From: Nocardia seriolae NBRC 15557
GTDB taxonomy: Bacteria; Actinomycetota; Actinomycetes; Mycobacteriales; Mycobacteriaceae
NCBI RefSeq assembly: GCF_007990715.1
Contig: NZ_BJWY01000014.1
Span: forward strand, 25,774-89,773
Length of the DNA stretch: 64,000 bases
Direction of reading: 5' to 3'
Shown here: piece after piece, positions 38,904 to 48,931 of the stretch
Layout of the letters: the number at the start of each line of letters is the position of its first letter
How positions within the stretch are numbered: position 1 is the stretch's first letter
The notes under the pieces: generated by a model
What the model was told of the DNA's origin: nothing
Database searches by the model: none
Seen by the model: only the letters and a program-made list of their open reading frames with translations
Made by a program: the position numbers and the translations under genes

Positions 38904-39268
38904 AGCGCCCCAACCCCATTCAGTGGCTCGGTTACTCGTGCGGGCGGGTGCTGCCCGATGAATTGCAGGAGTGGGTGCGCAACGATCTCACCGGCCCGTG
39001 GGCGGTGCCGCGTCACATCGTGCGCCAATTGGTGCCGCTGGTACCGATTTTCGCGATGGCGTTCCTGTTGCCGGGCGAGCTGTGGCTGAAGCTGGCGGTC
39101 ATCCTGCTGGGTCTGCTGCTGGCGCTGTTCTACATCGTGGCCTATATGCCGATGAACCGAGAGCATCGGCTCCTGAAGCACGGTTTCCCAGCGGATTTGG
39201 AGAATCCGGCCCGGGCGGCGCGGCGAGCGGCCGAACGCGCGGCCTACGAGGCCCAGTACCCGCACTGA
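38900..39268 (+). CDS. DUF5313 membrane protein
   Basis: A 122-residue protein with two membrane helices in the middle, opening with RPNPIQWLGYSCGRVLPDEL and EWVRNDLTGPWA. These fit the DUF5313 family of mycobacteria and nocardiae. The C-terminus is basic and Ala-rich. It starts in an ATGA overlap with the OhrR-like gene, so its expression may follow peroxide stress. Function is unknown. Confidence 0.82.
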   Translation: MKRPNPIQWLGYSCGRVLPDELQEWVRNDLTGPWAVPRHIVRQLVPLVPIFAMAFLLPGELWLKLAVILLGLLLALFYIVAYMPMNREHRLLKHGFPADLENPARAARRAAERAAYEAQYPH

Positions 39269-39290
39269 GCCCGAATCGCGGAAGCCGCTG

Positions 39291-39713
39291 CTACTGAACG
39301 TTTCTGGTGCAGGCGCTGGTGACCACGTGCGCGGCGACCGGCTGGGCGCTGCCCAGGTCCGGGAACGGGGGAGCGCTCTGGCCCAGCTCGCTGATCGCGT
39401 TCTGCTGGGCCTCGTCGAGGCTGGCCCCCACCGCCCAGCCCCAGGCGCCGTCCGCGCCCTGGGCGACCGCGCCGCAGCCGTCGGTGAAGCGCAGCACGAT
39501 CTCGCAGTCGTAGCTGGCGCAGTCGCGGATGGCGGCGGCGTCGGCGGTGACCTTGTTGGTGTCGACCCCGGCGACGGCGGCATTGCGCAGCCGGGAGACG
39601 GCCAGTGAGCCGTAGCCGCCGGGAGCCGCGTCCGCGGTCGCGGCCAGCCCGGCCGAGAGAGTCATGGCCGCCGTGAGGGCGGCGGTGCCTGTCACGATGC
39701 GTGCAACCGACAA
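39291..39713 (-). CDS. Secreted DUF4189 protein
   Basis: The 140-residue protein has a signal peptide (hydrophobic TGTAALTAAMTLSAGLA, cleavage after ADA near residue 29). The mature part matches DUF4189 (YGSLAVSR, CASYDCEIVLRFTDGCGAVA, WGWAVG), a family of small secreted proteins with conserved cysteines. The start is probably the TTG at 39713, with AGGA eight bases upstream, because no ATG or GTG begins before the signal sequence. Confidence 0.85.
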   Translation of the reverse strand: MSVARIVTGTAALTAAMTLSAGLAATADAAPGGYGSLAVSRLRNAAVAGVDTNKVTADAAAIRDCASYDCEIVLRFTDGCGAVAQGADGAWGWAVGASLDEAQQNAISELGQSAPPFPDLGSAQPVAAHVVTSACTRNVQ

Positions 39714-39787
39714 GAGAATTCCTGACGTTTCAGAAAAGGCGAACGCAGGTGATGCTAATCGGTCGCACTGTGAACCCGCGGCGAATT

Positions 39788-40741
<954 letters not shown>

Positions 40742-40770
40742 TGCGGGCCTTCCTGGATTATGCCGTCCGG

Positions 40771-41523
40771 CTACATGTTTCGCGGGATGAACTTGCCCGC
40801 GGCCAGGCCGCCGTCGACGGTGACCTCCGCGCCGGTGATGTAGACCGAGGCGTCCGACGCCAGGAAGGCGACCAGTTCGGCGACCTCCTCGGGCAGGCCG
40901 GTGCGCTCCAGCGGCAGGGTCGGGAAGCTGCCCGGGCCGGTGGTGAGATAGGGGACCATCGGGGTGGCGATGGGGCCGGGATGCACGGAGTTGACCCGGA
41001 TCTGCGCCGGGCCCAGCTCCAGGGCGGCGATCTTGGACAGGCCGCGCAGGCCCCACTTGGAGGAGCCGTAGGCGGAGTGGTTCATCAGGCCCTCGAGCCC
41101 GGCCTGGGAGGAGATGTTCACGATGGAGCCGCCCCCGGCCGCGGTCATGGCGGGCAGCACGGCCTTGATGCCGCGGAACGCGCCGACCAGGTTCACCTTC
41201 AGAATCCGTTCCAGCTCATCGGGTCCGGTCTCGGTGATCGGCTTCATGACGTAGATGGCGGCATTGTTCACCAGCACGTCCAGCTTGCCGAAGGTGTCCA
41301 CGGCGACCGCGACGGCGGCCTCCCAGCTGTCGGCGTCGGTGACGTCGTGGCGCACGAAAACCGCTGCCTCGCCGAGCGAGTCGGCCAGTTCCTTGCCCTC
41401 GGCCTCGAGCACGTCGGTGATGACCACCTTGGCGCCGCGCTCGACGAACAGGCGCGCCTCGGCCGCGCCCTGGCCGCGGGCGGCACCGGTGATCAGGGCG
41501 ACTTTGCCGGTCAGATCAGCCAT
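40771..41523 (-). CDS. SDR-family dehydrogenase (steroid-dehydrogenase-like)
   Basis: A 250-residue classical SDR with NAD motif TGAARGQG (residues 13-20), NNA at about 87-89 and the catalytic YGSSK. It resembles 3-alpha/20-beta-hydroxysteroid dehydrogenases of actinobacteria. It sits 29 bp upstream of the hydrolase gene in one operon. The alcohol or ketone substrate is not known. Confidence 0.92.
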   Translation of the reverse strand: MADLTGKVALITGAARGQGAAEARLFVERGAKVVITDVLEAEGKELADSLGEAAVFVRHDVTDADSWEAAVAVAVDTFGKLDVLVNNAAIYVMKPITETGPDELERILKVNLVGAFRGIKAVLPAMTAAGGGSIVNISSQAGLEGLMNHSAYGSSKWGLRGLSKIAALELGPAQIRVNSVHPGPIATPMVPYLTTGPGSFPTLPLERTGLPEEVAELVAFLASDASVYITGAEVTVDGGLAAGKFIPRNM

Positions 41524-41553
41524 TTCGACTTCTTTCTACTTTTCGCGACGGTG

Positions 41554-42681
41554 TTAGCGTTTACGGAAGTGTGGGATGACCTTCTCCCCCCACTGACGGA
41601 TGGTTTCCAGGCAGGCGGCCTGGGGCATGGTGCCCATCTGGATGAGGCACAGGATCTCGTCGGCCCCCGCCTCTTGCAGGCGTTCGACATACGCGATGGC
41701 GTCGTCGGCATTGCCGTAGGCGTGCTCGGTATTGAAGATGGCGGTGGACCCGGACTTCACCGGAATCCTGGCCTCGTGCAGGTAGGCGACGTGCTCGTCG
41801 GCGACCTCGCGCATCCTGGCGATCTCGTCGACATTCGGGTCCACGGCCTCGTCGGGGACCGGGCCCGCGCCGTAGTAGTACTTGATGGACTGCGCGAAGA
41901 ACCGCTGCCCGCGCGCACCGATCTGCCGGGCCTGCTCCCGGTCGTCGAGCACGATGGTCGGGCACAGAGCCGCGAAATGATCGTTGACGACCGTGGATAC
42001 GAAGCGCTCGCCGGTGCGGGCCGCGATGGCGGCGTCGTAGATGCCGCGCAGTTCGGCGATCTCCTCGATGCCCGCGAAACCCAGTACCAGCGCGCCGATT
42101 CCGTAGTCGGCGGCCAGCTTCAGGGTGTCCTTCTTGGTGCACGCCATGAACAGCGGCGGGTGCGGGCGCTGCACCGGGCGCGGCAGCAGGTGGTGCGGGT
42201 CGATATCCAAAAGCTCTCCGTGATAGGAGAATTCGCCTTCGGGATCCTGCCAGGCGGCGGCGATCATGCGCAGCGATTCTTCGACTTCCTGATACGTGCG
42301 GTCGGGATCGACTCCGCACATGGAGGTTTCGACGGCGGTCGCGCCGCGGCCCGCGCCCAGGTTCAGGCGGCCGCCGGAGAGCACGTCGAGCATGGCGGCA
42401 CGTTCGGCGGTGCGGACCGGGTGATTGAAGCCGAAGGGCATGCACACCACGCCGTGCCCGATGCGCACTCGCGTGGTCTTGGCGGCCACCCAGGTCAGGA
42501 AGATCTCCGGCGCGCTCATGTGGGCGTACCACTTGAGCCCGTGATGCTCGACGGCCCACACGGCGTCGAAGCCCAGCGCGTCGGCGAGCACCGCCTGTTC
42601 GACGCAGTCGCGCAGCACCTGGGCCTCGTGCGCGGCGGTCGGGTCGGTCATCTGCGCTTCGAAGATCATCGAGAACTTCAT
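41554..42681 (-). CDS. Luciferase-like (LLM) flavin-dependent monooxygenase
   Basis: A 375-residue TIM-barrel protein of the bacterial luciferase family (MKFSMIFEAQMTDP at the start, RVRIGHGVVCMPFGFNHPVRTAERAAMLD, GRLNLGAGRG). Members use FMNH2 or F420 to oxidise ketones, alkanes or other substrates. It is the first gene of a minus-strand operon with an SDR and a hydrolase, which together could run ketone to ester to alcohol and acid (Baeyer-Villiger type). Confidence 0.9.
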   Translation of the reverse strand: MKFSMIFEAQMTDPTAAHEAQVLRDCVEQAVLADALGFDAVWAVEHHGLKWYAHMSAPEIFLTWVAAKTTRVRIGHGVVCMPFGFNHPVRTAERAAMLDVLSGGRLNLGAGRGATAVETSMCGVDPDRTYQEVEESLRMIAAAWQDPEGEFSYHGELLDIDPHHLLPRPVQRPHPPLFMACTKKDTLKLAADYGIGALVLGFAGIEEIAELRGIYDAAIAARTGERFVSTVVNDHFAALCPTIVLDDREQARQIGARGQRFFAQSIKYYYGAGPVPDEAVDPNVDEIARMREVADEHVAYLHEARIPVKSGSTAIFNTEHAYGNADDAIAYVERLQEAGADEILCLIQMGTMPQAACLETIRQWGEKVIPHFRKR

Positions 42682-42857
42682 CCGAGACTCCTTGCCGCCG
42701 CGCCCGCGCGCCCGTCCGGGCGCTTATGCCTAACCGGAATACTTCTGCACCCATAGCCTCTGGTCATCGGGCTGTCTCAGTGGCCGGGACCACATCGTGC
42801 CGGGGTTCGGCATCCGGACTTAGCGTCGGTTGACGAGCAGAGGAAGGGCAGGATTCG

Positions 42858-43613
42858 GTGGGACAGCTGGACGGCAAGGTGGCGTTGGTGACCGGTGGCG
42901 CGCGCGGCATGGGAGCCGAGCACGTGCGCCGTTTCGTGGCCGAGGGCGCGCGGGTCGTGTTCGGCGATGTGCTCGACGACGAGGGCAAGGCCCTGGCCGC
43001 CGAGCTGGGCGACGCCGTCCACTACGTGCACCACGACGTCACCAGTGAAAGCGACTGGCAGGCAGCGGTTTCCGAGGCCACCACGAAGTTCGGCAAGCTG
43101 GATGTGCTCATCAACAATGCCGGGATCCTGCGGTTCGAGCGCATCGTGGAGATGAGCCTGGACGAGTTCAACCTGATCATGAACATCAACGTCACCGGCG
43201 CCTTCCTCGGCATCAAGACCGCCGCACCCGCGCTCACCACCGCCGGTGGCGGGTCCATCGTGAACGTGTCCTCGGTCGAGGGCTTCGTCGGTGCGGCGGG
43301 GCTGTCCGCCTACAGCGCAAGCAAATTCGCGCTGCGCGGGCTCACCAAGTCGGCCGCCCGGGAGCTGGGGCATTCGGGTATCCGGGTGAACTCGATTCAT
43401 CCCGGCGGTATCGCCACCCCCATGACCACGTCCGTGGCGGGCGCGTCGGGTGTGGACGGCAACAGTTTCTTCTCCGAATTGCCCATTCCGCGCTGGGGTC
43501 GGCCGGTCGAGGTCTCCGAGGTGGCGTTGTTCCTGGCCTCGGACGCCGCGAGCTATTGCACCGGAGGCGAATTCGTCGTCGACGGCGGCATGCTGACCAG
43601 CTGCGGCTACTAA
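42858..43613 (+). CDS. SDR-family dehydrogenase
   Basis: A 251-residue SDR from GTG 42858, with GAGGAAGGG upstream. Motifs: TGGARGMG (residues 13-20), NNAG, YSASK. It resembles 3-alpha-hydroxysteroid or cyclopentanol dehydrogenases. It heads a plus-strand operon of four catabolic genes and is divergent from the luciferase-like gene. Confidence 0.92.
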   Translation: MGQLDGKVALVTGGARGMGAEHVRRFVAEGARVVFGDVLDDEGKALAAELGDAVHYVHHDVTSESDWQAAVSEATTKFGKLDVLINNAGILRFERIVEMSLDEFNLIMNINVTGAFLGIKTAAPALTTAGGGSIVNVSSVEGFVGAAGLSAYSASKFALRGLTKSAARELGHSGIRVNSIHPGGIATPMTTSVAGASGVDGNSFFSELPIPRWGRPVEVSEVALFLASDAASYCTGGEFVVDGGMLTSCGY

Positions 43614-43625
43614 GGATCGAGATTC

Positions 43626-45305
43626 ATGGAATTCGAATTCGACGTCGTTGTCGTGGGTTCCGGCGCGGCGGGCATGACCGCCGCGCTGACCGCGGCCTAC
43701 CGGGGGCTGTCGGTGACCCTGGTCGAGAAGAGCCGCCTGTTCGGCGGCTCCACCGCGCGCTCGGGCGGCGGCATCTGGGTGCCCAACAACCCGGTGCTGC
43801 AGGCCGCGGGCGTGCCCGACAGTCCCGAGATGGCCCGGAACTACCTGAAAGCCGTTGTCGGCGAACGTGTTCCGGAGGCCAAGCAGCGCGCCTTCCTGGA
43901 ACAGGGACCGGAGATGTTCCGCTACCTCGGCGCTCGCTCCCGGTACTGGAATTTCGCCTATGACCGTGGCTATTCCGACTACCACCCCGAGTTCCCGGGC
44001 GGGCTGGCGCAGGGCCGCAGCATCGAGCCCGAGCCGATCGACGGGCGACTGCTCGGCGGGGATCTGCACAAGATCAACCAGCCGACCATGTCCGCGCCCA
44101 AGGGAATCGCGATCACGGTCAAGGACTTCCACGACCTGAACATGATCGCGCGCACCTGGGCGGGCAAGAAGACCGCCATGAAGGTCGGCGCGCAGACCGC
44201 GCTGAACCTGATCAAGGGCGCGAAGCCGCTGAGCCTGGGCAAGGCCCTGGCCGCGCGGCTGTGGCTGTCGCTGCGTGACGCCGGGGTGCCGGTGTGGCTG
44301 AACACGCCGCTGACGGATCTGATCGTGGAGGGCGGCACCGTGGTCGGCATTCGCGCCGAGCACGAGGGTCGCCCGGTCGTCATCAAGGCCCGGCGTGGCG
44401 TGGTGCTGGCCGCGGGCGGCTTCGAGCACAACCTCGAGATGCGCGAGCAGTACATCGACGGGCCGCAGAACACCGGCTGGACCGTCGGCGCGACCGAGAA
44501 TGTCGGCGAGGGCATCGTCGCGGGCCAGAAGGCCGGTGCCGCAGTCGATCTCATGGACGACGCCTGGTGGGGTCCGTCGGTGCGCAACCCCGACGGGCCG
44601 CCGTTCTTCATGCTGGCCGAGCGCTCGCAGCCGGGCGCGATCGTCGTGAATGCCAAGGGTGAGCGCTTCGTCAACGAGTCCGCGCCCTACGTGAACGTCG
44701 TGCACACCATGTACGAGGAGGAGAAGAAGGTGCCGGGCAGCATTCCGGCGCACTTCATCTTCGACCAGAACTTCCGTGACCGGTACCTGTTCCTGGGCAA
44801 CTTCCCCAAGCGGCCGCTGCCCCAGAAGTACTTCGACGCGGGAATCATCAAGCAGGCCGACACCCTTGCCGAACTGGCCGACAAGCTGGGTGTTCCGGCG
44901 AAGTCCCTGGCTGCCACGGTGGAGCGTTTCAACGGCTTCGCCCGCAAGGGCCGCGACGAGGACTTCCTGCGCGGCGACTCGGCCTACGACCGCTACTACG
45001 GCGACCCGACCGTCAAGCCCAACCCGACCCTGGCCCCGCTCGAGCGTGGCCCGTTCTACGCGGTCGAGATGGTGCCGGGCGATCTGGGCACCAAGGGCGG
45101 TCTGGTCACCGACGAGCACGCCCGCGTGCTCGACGACCAGGGCGCGGTCATCGGCGGCCTGTACGCGGCGGGCAACAACTCCGCCGCGGTGATGGGCAAC
45201 GACTACGCGGGCGCGGGCGCGACCATCGGGCCCGCCATGGTGTTCGGCTACATCGCGGCCAATCACCTCGCGGAGATGGAATCCGAAGCGGCACAGGAGA
45301 ACTGA
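43626..45305 (+). CDS. KstD-like FAD-dependent dehydrogenase
   Basis: A 559-residue flavoprotein of the 3-ketosteroid delta-1-dehydrogenase / fumarate reductase-like family. The FAD motif VVGSGAAGM is near residues 9-17; the substrate end has GNDYAGAGATIGPAM, where a Tyr-Gly pair corresponds to the catalytic residues of KstD. KstD introduces a 1,2 double bond in ring A of steroids. This may be a paralogue with another cyclic ketone as substrate. It lies 12 bp after an SDR gene and 1 bp before the next SDR. Confidence 0.88.
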   Translation: MEFEFDVVVVGSGAAGMTAALTAAYRGLSVTLVEKSRLFGGSTARSGGGIWVPNNPVLQAAGVPDSPEMARNYLKAVVGERVPEAKQRAFLEQGPEMFRYLGARSRYWNFAYDRGYSDYHPEFPGGLAQGRSIEPEPIDGRLLGGDLHKINQPTMSAPKGIAITVKDFHDLNMIARTWAGKKTAMKVGAQTALNLIKGAKPLSLGKALAARLWLSLRDAGVPVWLNTPLTDLIVEGGTVVGIRAEHEGRPVVIKARRGVVLAAGGFEHNLEMREQYIDGPQNTGWTVGATENVGEGIVAGQKAGAAVDLMDDAWWGPSVRNPDGPPFFMLAERSQPGAIVVNAKGERFVNESAPYVNVVHTMYEEEKKVPGSIPAHFIFDQNFRDRYLFLGNFPKRPLPQKYFDAGIIKQADTLAELADKLGVPAKSLAATVERFNGFARKGRDEDFLRGDSAYDRYYGDPTVKPNPTLAPLERGPFYAVEMVPGDLGTKGGLVTDEHARVLDDQGAVIGGLYAAGNNSAAVMGNDYAGAGATIGPAMVFGYIAANHLAEMESEAAQEN

Positions 45306-45306
45306 T

Positions 45307-46038
45307 ATGGGACGGGTTGATTCCAAGGTCGTCATCGTCACCGGCGGCGCGCGCGGCATGGGGGCGGCCTTCGCCCGCAAGCTGGCCGCCGAGGGCGCGA
45401 GGGTGGTGATCACCGATGTGCTGACCGAGGCCGGGCAGGCAGTGGCGGCCGAAATCGGGGATGCCGCACGGTTCTTCCCGCTCGACGTCACCGACGAGGC
45501 CGCGTGGAACGACGTGGTCGCGCGGGCCGAGGCCGCGTTCGGTCCGATCTCGGGTCTGGTCAACAATGCGGGCATCGTGCACGTCGACCCGATCGAGAAG
45601 CTCACGGAAGCCGACTACCGCAAGGTGATCGACGTGAACCAGATCGGTGTCTTCCTGGGCATGAAGGTCGTCATCGGGTCCATGCGCCGCGCCGGGGTCG
45701 GTTCGATCGTGAACATCTCCTCGACCGGCGGCCTCATCGGCTACTCCAACATCCTCGGCTACGTCGCCTCCAAGTGGGCCGTGCGCGGCATGAGCAAAAT
45801 GGCCGCACAGGAATTCGCGGCCGACAATGTGCGCGTCAACTCCGTGCATCCCGGCATCGTCGCCACCGAAATGGTCGCGAGCTCGGATCGCTCGGCGAAT
45901 ATCGCGGCCAATCAGCCGATCGCCCGGCCCGCCAGCCCGGAGGAGCTCGCCAATCTGGTGCTGTTCCTCATCTCCGACGACTCCTCCTACAGCACCGGCT
46001 CCGAATTCGTGGCCGACGGCGGCTTCACCTCTCAGTAG
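45307..46038 (+). CDS. SDR-family dehydrogenase
   Basis: A 243-residue SDR with TGGARGMG at residues 12-19, NNAG, YVASK and the C-terminal YSTGSEFVADGG. An AGGAGA ribosome site sits right before the ATG. Operon position between the KstD-like gene and another SDR gene points to consecutive oxidations of the same ring compound. Confidence 0.92.
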   Translation: MGRVDSKVVIVTGGARGMGAAFARKLAAEGARVVITDVLTEAGQAVAAEIGDAARFFPLDVTDEAAWNDVVARAEAAFGPISGLVNNAGIVHVDPIEKLTEADYRKVIDVNQIGVFLGMKVVIGSMRRAGVGSIVNISSTGGLIGYSNILGYVASKWAVRGMSKMAAQEFAADNVRVNSVHPGIVATEMVASSDRSANIAANQPIARPASPEELANLVLFLISDDSSYSTGSEFVADGGFTSQ

Positions 46039-46067
46039 TAACTCCGTTGCGAGACAAGGAAACACCC

Positions 46068-46883
46068 ATGAAGGACTTCCACGGCAAGGTCGCCGTCATC
46101 ACCGGTGCGGGAGCGGGCATCGGCCGGGCGCTGGCCCTGGAGCTGGCCCGCAACGGCGCGCAGCTGGCGCTGTCGGGGCGCAATCTCGAGAATGTGGCCG
46201 AGACCGTCGCGCTGTGCGAGAAGGAGGGCGCGAAGGCCCGCGCCTACCGGCTGGACGTGGCCGATCGCGCGGCCGTGTACGCGCACGCCGACGAGGTGGT
46301 GGCCGATTTCGGCAAGGTCAATATCGTCATCAACAATGCCGGTGTCTCGCTGACCGCCAATATCGAGGAAGTCGCCTGGGAAGACCTGGAGTGGATCTTC
46401 GGGATCAACTACTGGGGCACGCTGCACGGCGTGAAGGCGTTCCTGCCGCACGTGATCGCCTCCGGTGACGGCCACATCGCCAATGTCTCCAGCATGTTCG
46501 GTCTGGTGGCCTGCCCGAGCCAGGGCGGCTACAGCTCCTCCAAGTACGCCATGCACGCCATCAGCGACGCGCTGCGCCAGGAGAGGATCATCGCCGGCTA
46601 CAACGTGGGCGTCTCCAGCGTCCACCCCGGCATGATCAAGACCGAAATCGCCTGGAAGGCACGGGCGGCCGCCAACCGCAGCCGCGACGACCTGGCCGCC
46701 AACTTCGACCGCCTGGCCCAGACCAGCCCCGAGGACTGCGCCCGGGTCATCGTCAACGGCATCCGGAAGAACAAGCCGCTCATCCTGATCGGCAAGGACG
46801 CCAAGGCCATGAACATCATGCGCCGCCTGCTCGGCTCGGGCTACATGAAGCCGCTGACCGCGCAGATGCGCAAGGAGATCTGA
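46068..46883 (+). CDS. SDR-family dehydrogenase, longer C-terminus
   Basis: A 271-residue SDR with TGAGAGIG at residues 13-20, NNAGVS, YSSSK and SSVHPGMIKTEI. The C-terminus (GKDAKAMNIMRRLLGS, then MKPLTAQM) is longer and basic, as in membrane-associated SDRs of the acetoin or fatty-acid type. It ends the plus-strand operon and abuts the acyl-CoA ligase stop exactly. Confidence 0.9.
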   Translation: MKDFHGKVAVITGAGAGIGRALALELARNGAQLALSGRNLENVAETVALCEKEGAKARAYRLDVADRAAVYAHADEVVADFGKVNIVINNAGVSLTANIEEVAWEDLEWIFGINYWGTLHGVKAFLPHVIASGDGHIANVSSMFGLVACPSQGGYSSSKYAMHAISDALRQERIIAGYNVGVSSVHPGMIKTEIAWKARAAANRSRDDLAANFDRLAQTSPEDCARVIVNGIRKNKPLILIGKDAKAMNIMRRLLGSGYMKPLTAQMRKEI

Positions 46884-48494
46884 TCAGGCCGGATCGCGCA
46901 GCTGCTGTTTGAGCACCTTGCCACCGGCATTACGCGGGAGGTCGTCGACGAAGACGACCTCCCGTGGCACTTTGTAGCCCGCCAGTCGCTCGCGTGACCA
47001 CTCGATAATGGCGGCCGGGTCCGGCGCGGTCCCGCGGGCCGGGACGACCACGGCGCGGCCGACCTCGCCGAGGCGCGCGTCGGGGATGCCGATCACCGCG
47101 ACATCGTGAATGCCGGGGTGTTGCAGCAGGACTCGCTCGATCTCGGCGGGATAGGCGTTGAAGCCGCCGACGATGAACATGTCCTTGAGGCGGTCGGTGA
47201 TGCGCAGGTAGCCGTCGTCGTCGAGGGTGCCGATATCGCCGGTGTGCAGGTAGCCGTCGGGGTCGATGGCGGCGGCGGTGGCTTCGGGGTCGTCGAGGTA
47301 GCCGAGCATGACGTTCGGGCCCTTCACGGTGATCTCGCCGGGCTCGCCCGCCGCCACCGGCTTGCCCTCGCGGTCGACGATGCGGATTTCGCTGCCGCGC
47401 AAGGTCTTTCCGACCGTGCCCGCGACCAGTTCGGTCGGGGCGTCGGGTGGGCAGATGGAGACGACGCCGATGGATTCGGTGAGGCCGTAGGCGGTGAACA
47501 CGAAGGGGACGCGCAGGTCGTCGCGGATGCGGCGGACCAGTTCGGCGGGGATGGTCGCACCGCCGGTGCCCGCCAGGCGCAGCGAGCCGAACATGTAGCG
47601 GTCGTGGTCGGCGGCCAGCAGATCGGTGAAAAGCGTTGGGGGACCGGCCATGACGGTAATGCGCTCGCTCTCGATGACTTGCAGCGCGTCGGCGGTGTCG
47701 AACCTTTCCATCGGCACCATGGTGGCGGTGCGCAGCAGGCAGGCCAGGATGCCGGCCTTGTAGCCGAAGGTGTGGGAGAACGGATTCACCAGCAGGTACC
47801 GGTCGCGGGGACGCAGGGTGACCGCATCGGCCCACTGCGAGAACACTTCCAGGCTCTGGCGGTGGGTGGCGAGCACGCCCTTGGGCGCACCCGTGGTGCC
47901 GGAGGTGAACAGGATGTCGGAGACCGAATCCGGCTCGATCTCGGCGGCGCGCTCGGTCGCCGACTGCGGCGCGATCACGGTGCCGGGGGCCAGGAATCCC
48001 TCCCACGAGCTGATGTCCCAGTCCGCGTCGCCCTCGCCGCGGGCGTCGTCGAGCAGGATCAGATGCTCCAGATCCGGTAGCGCACGGCCGGATTCGGCCA
48101 GCATGCGCGGATAGTCCTGCCCCAGGAACTCCTGCACCGTGCACACCGCCTTGGCGTGGCTGCGGGCCAGCACCTCCGCGGTCTCCGCACCGCGCAGCCG
48201 GGTGCTGATCGGCACCAGAGTCGCACCCGCGCCGAGCATTCCGAGCGCGGTCACGATCCAGCGCACGCTGTTGGGCGCCCACATCCCGACCCGATCCCCG
48301 GTCTCCAACCCCGACGCCATGGCCGCCCGCGTCACCGCGGCGACCTCCTCGGCCAGCTCAGCAAATGTGAACCGCCCGGCTGGTCCGGCAATCGCGACCG
48401 CGTCCGGATACCTCCGGGCTCTGTCCGCCACCAATGCCGGGATGGTCGTCACGGGTCCCACCGCGGAGCTCCCGCCCGAGTGCCGCCGATCCAT
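46884..48494 (-). CDS. FadD3-like acyl-CoA synthetase
   Basis: A 536-residue AMP-forming ligase. The P-loop FTSGTTGAPKG, the motif YGLTESIG and the C-terminal GGKVLKQQL lysine are present. Sequence style (LRITDRLKDMFIVGGFNAYPAEIERVL, RLGEVGRAVVV) is close to FadD3, which activates the C/D-ring propanoate left after cholesterol side-chain and A/B-ring cleavage. Here it faces the KstD-like operon, which supports a ring-catabolic role, but the exact acid is not shown. Start ATG 48494 is preferred; a frame open to 48818 carries no family sequence. Confidence 0.88.
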   Translation of the reverse strand: MDRRHSGGSSAVGPVTTIPALVADRARRYPDAVAIAGPAGRFTFAELAEEVAAVTRAAMASGLETGDRVGMWAPNSVRWIVTALGMLGAGATLVPISTRLRGAETAEVLARSHAKAVCTVQEFLGQDYPRMLAESGRALPDLEHLILLDDARGEGDADWDISSWEGFLAPGTVIAPQSATERAAEIEPDSVSDILFTSGTTGAPKGVLATHRQSLEVFSQWADAVTLRPRDRYLLVNPFSHTFGYKAGILACLLRTATMVPMERFDTADALQVIESERITVMAGPPTLFTDLLAADHDRYMFGSLRLAGTGGATIPAELVRRIRDDLRVPFVFTAYGLTESIGVVSICPPDAPTELVAGTVGKTLRGSEIRIVDREGKPVAAGEPGEITVKGPNVMLGYLDDPEATAAAIDPDGYLHTGDIGTLDDDGYLRITDRLKDMFIVGGFNAYPAEIERVLLQHPGIHDVAVIGIPDARLGEVGRAVVVPARGTAPDPAAIIEWSRERLAGYKVPREVVFVDDLPRNAGGKVLKQQLRDPA

Positions 48495-48931
48495 CCGCCC
48501 ATCCTGCACCAGACCCGCTCCCCGGACGCCCCTTTTCGCAGTGCCATCCCGCTGACCGGGCGTGCCAGGGTGCAGCCGTGCGAACGCACTCTCCTCCGCC
48601 TCTCCGTGCCTCGAGCGGGCGGCTCGAGAGCCGTGGCCCGTCTCGCACCCGTGCCGGCGGGCGGGAGCGGCACCGATTCCGGGGGTGCCGCAGGAGTTGC
48701 CCCGGTCGGCGCGAAATCGGTTGTCGCCTCGGGGAACGGGGGATCGGAGTGGCGTTCGTTCCTTTGTGCGTGCTCGATTCCGGTCATCGGGATGGGAGTT
48801 GGGTGTGGGGGTGCTCACGCGGCACGCTCGTTGTAGTGGTCCCGTGGGGGGACGGGGTATTGCCCGGCAGGTCGCTCGAGCAGCGGCGGAGCGCTGGAGT
48901 GCGGATGAATTCAGGATCTCGGAGGAGTGAC
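48495..48931. other. 437-bp gap with no recognised gene
   Basis: This gap lies between divergent genes. I see a strong GGAGGAG ribosome site for the PPDK-like gene at 48921-48927 and several short GC-rich frames without start signals. Nothing else stands out; promoters for both genes must lie here. Confidence 0.6.

Noticed and set aside
42682..42857. KstR or KstR2 operator in the divergent catabolic promoter
   Set aside because: I looked for TnnAACnnGTTnnA and AnCAAGnnCTTGnT patterns and saw no good match.
42777..45605. 942-residue minus-strand frame across the SDR and KstD-like genes
   Set aside because: It is antisense to genes with clear motifs and has biased composition.
46884..48818. 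N-terminal extension of the FadD3-like ligase to 644 residues
   Set aside because: The extra residues are Arg/Pro-rich and unlike the family; ATG 48494 fits the usual length.
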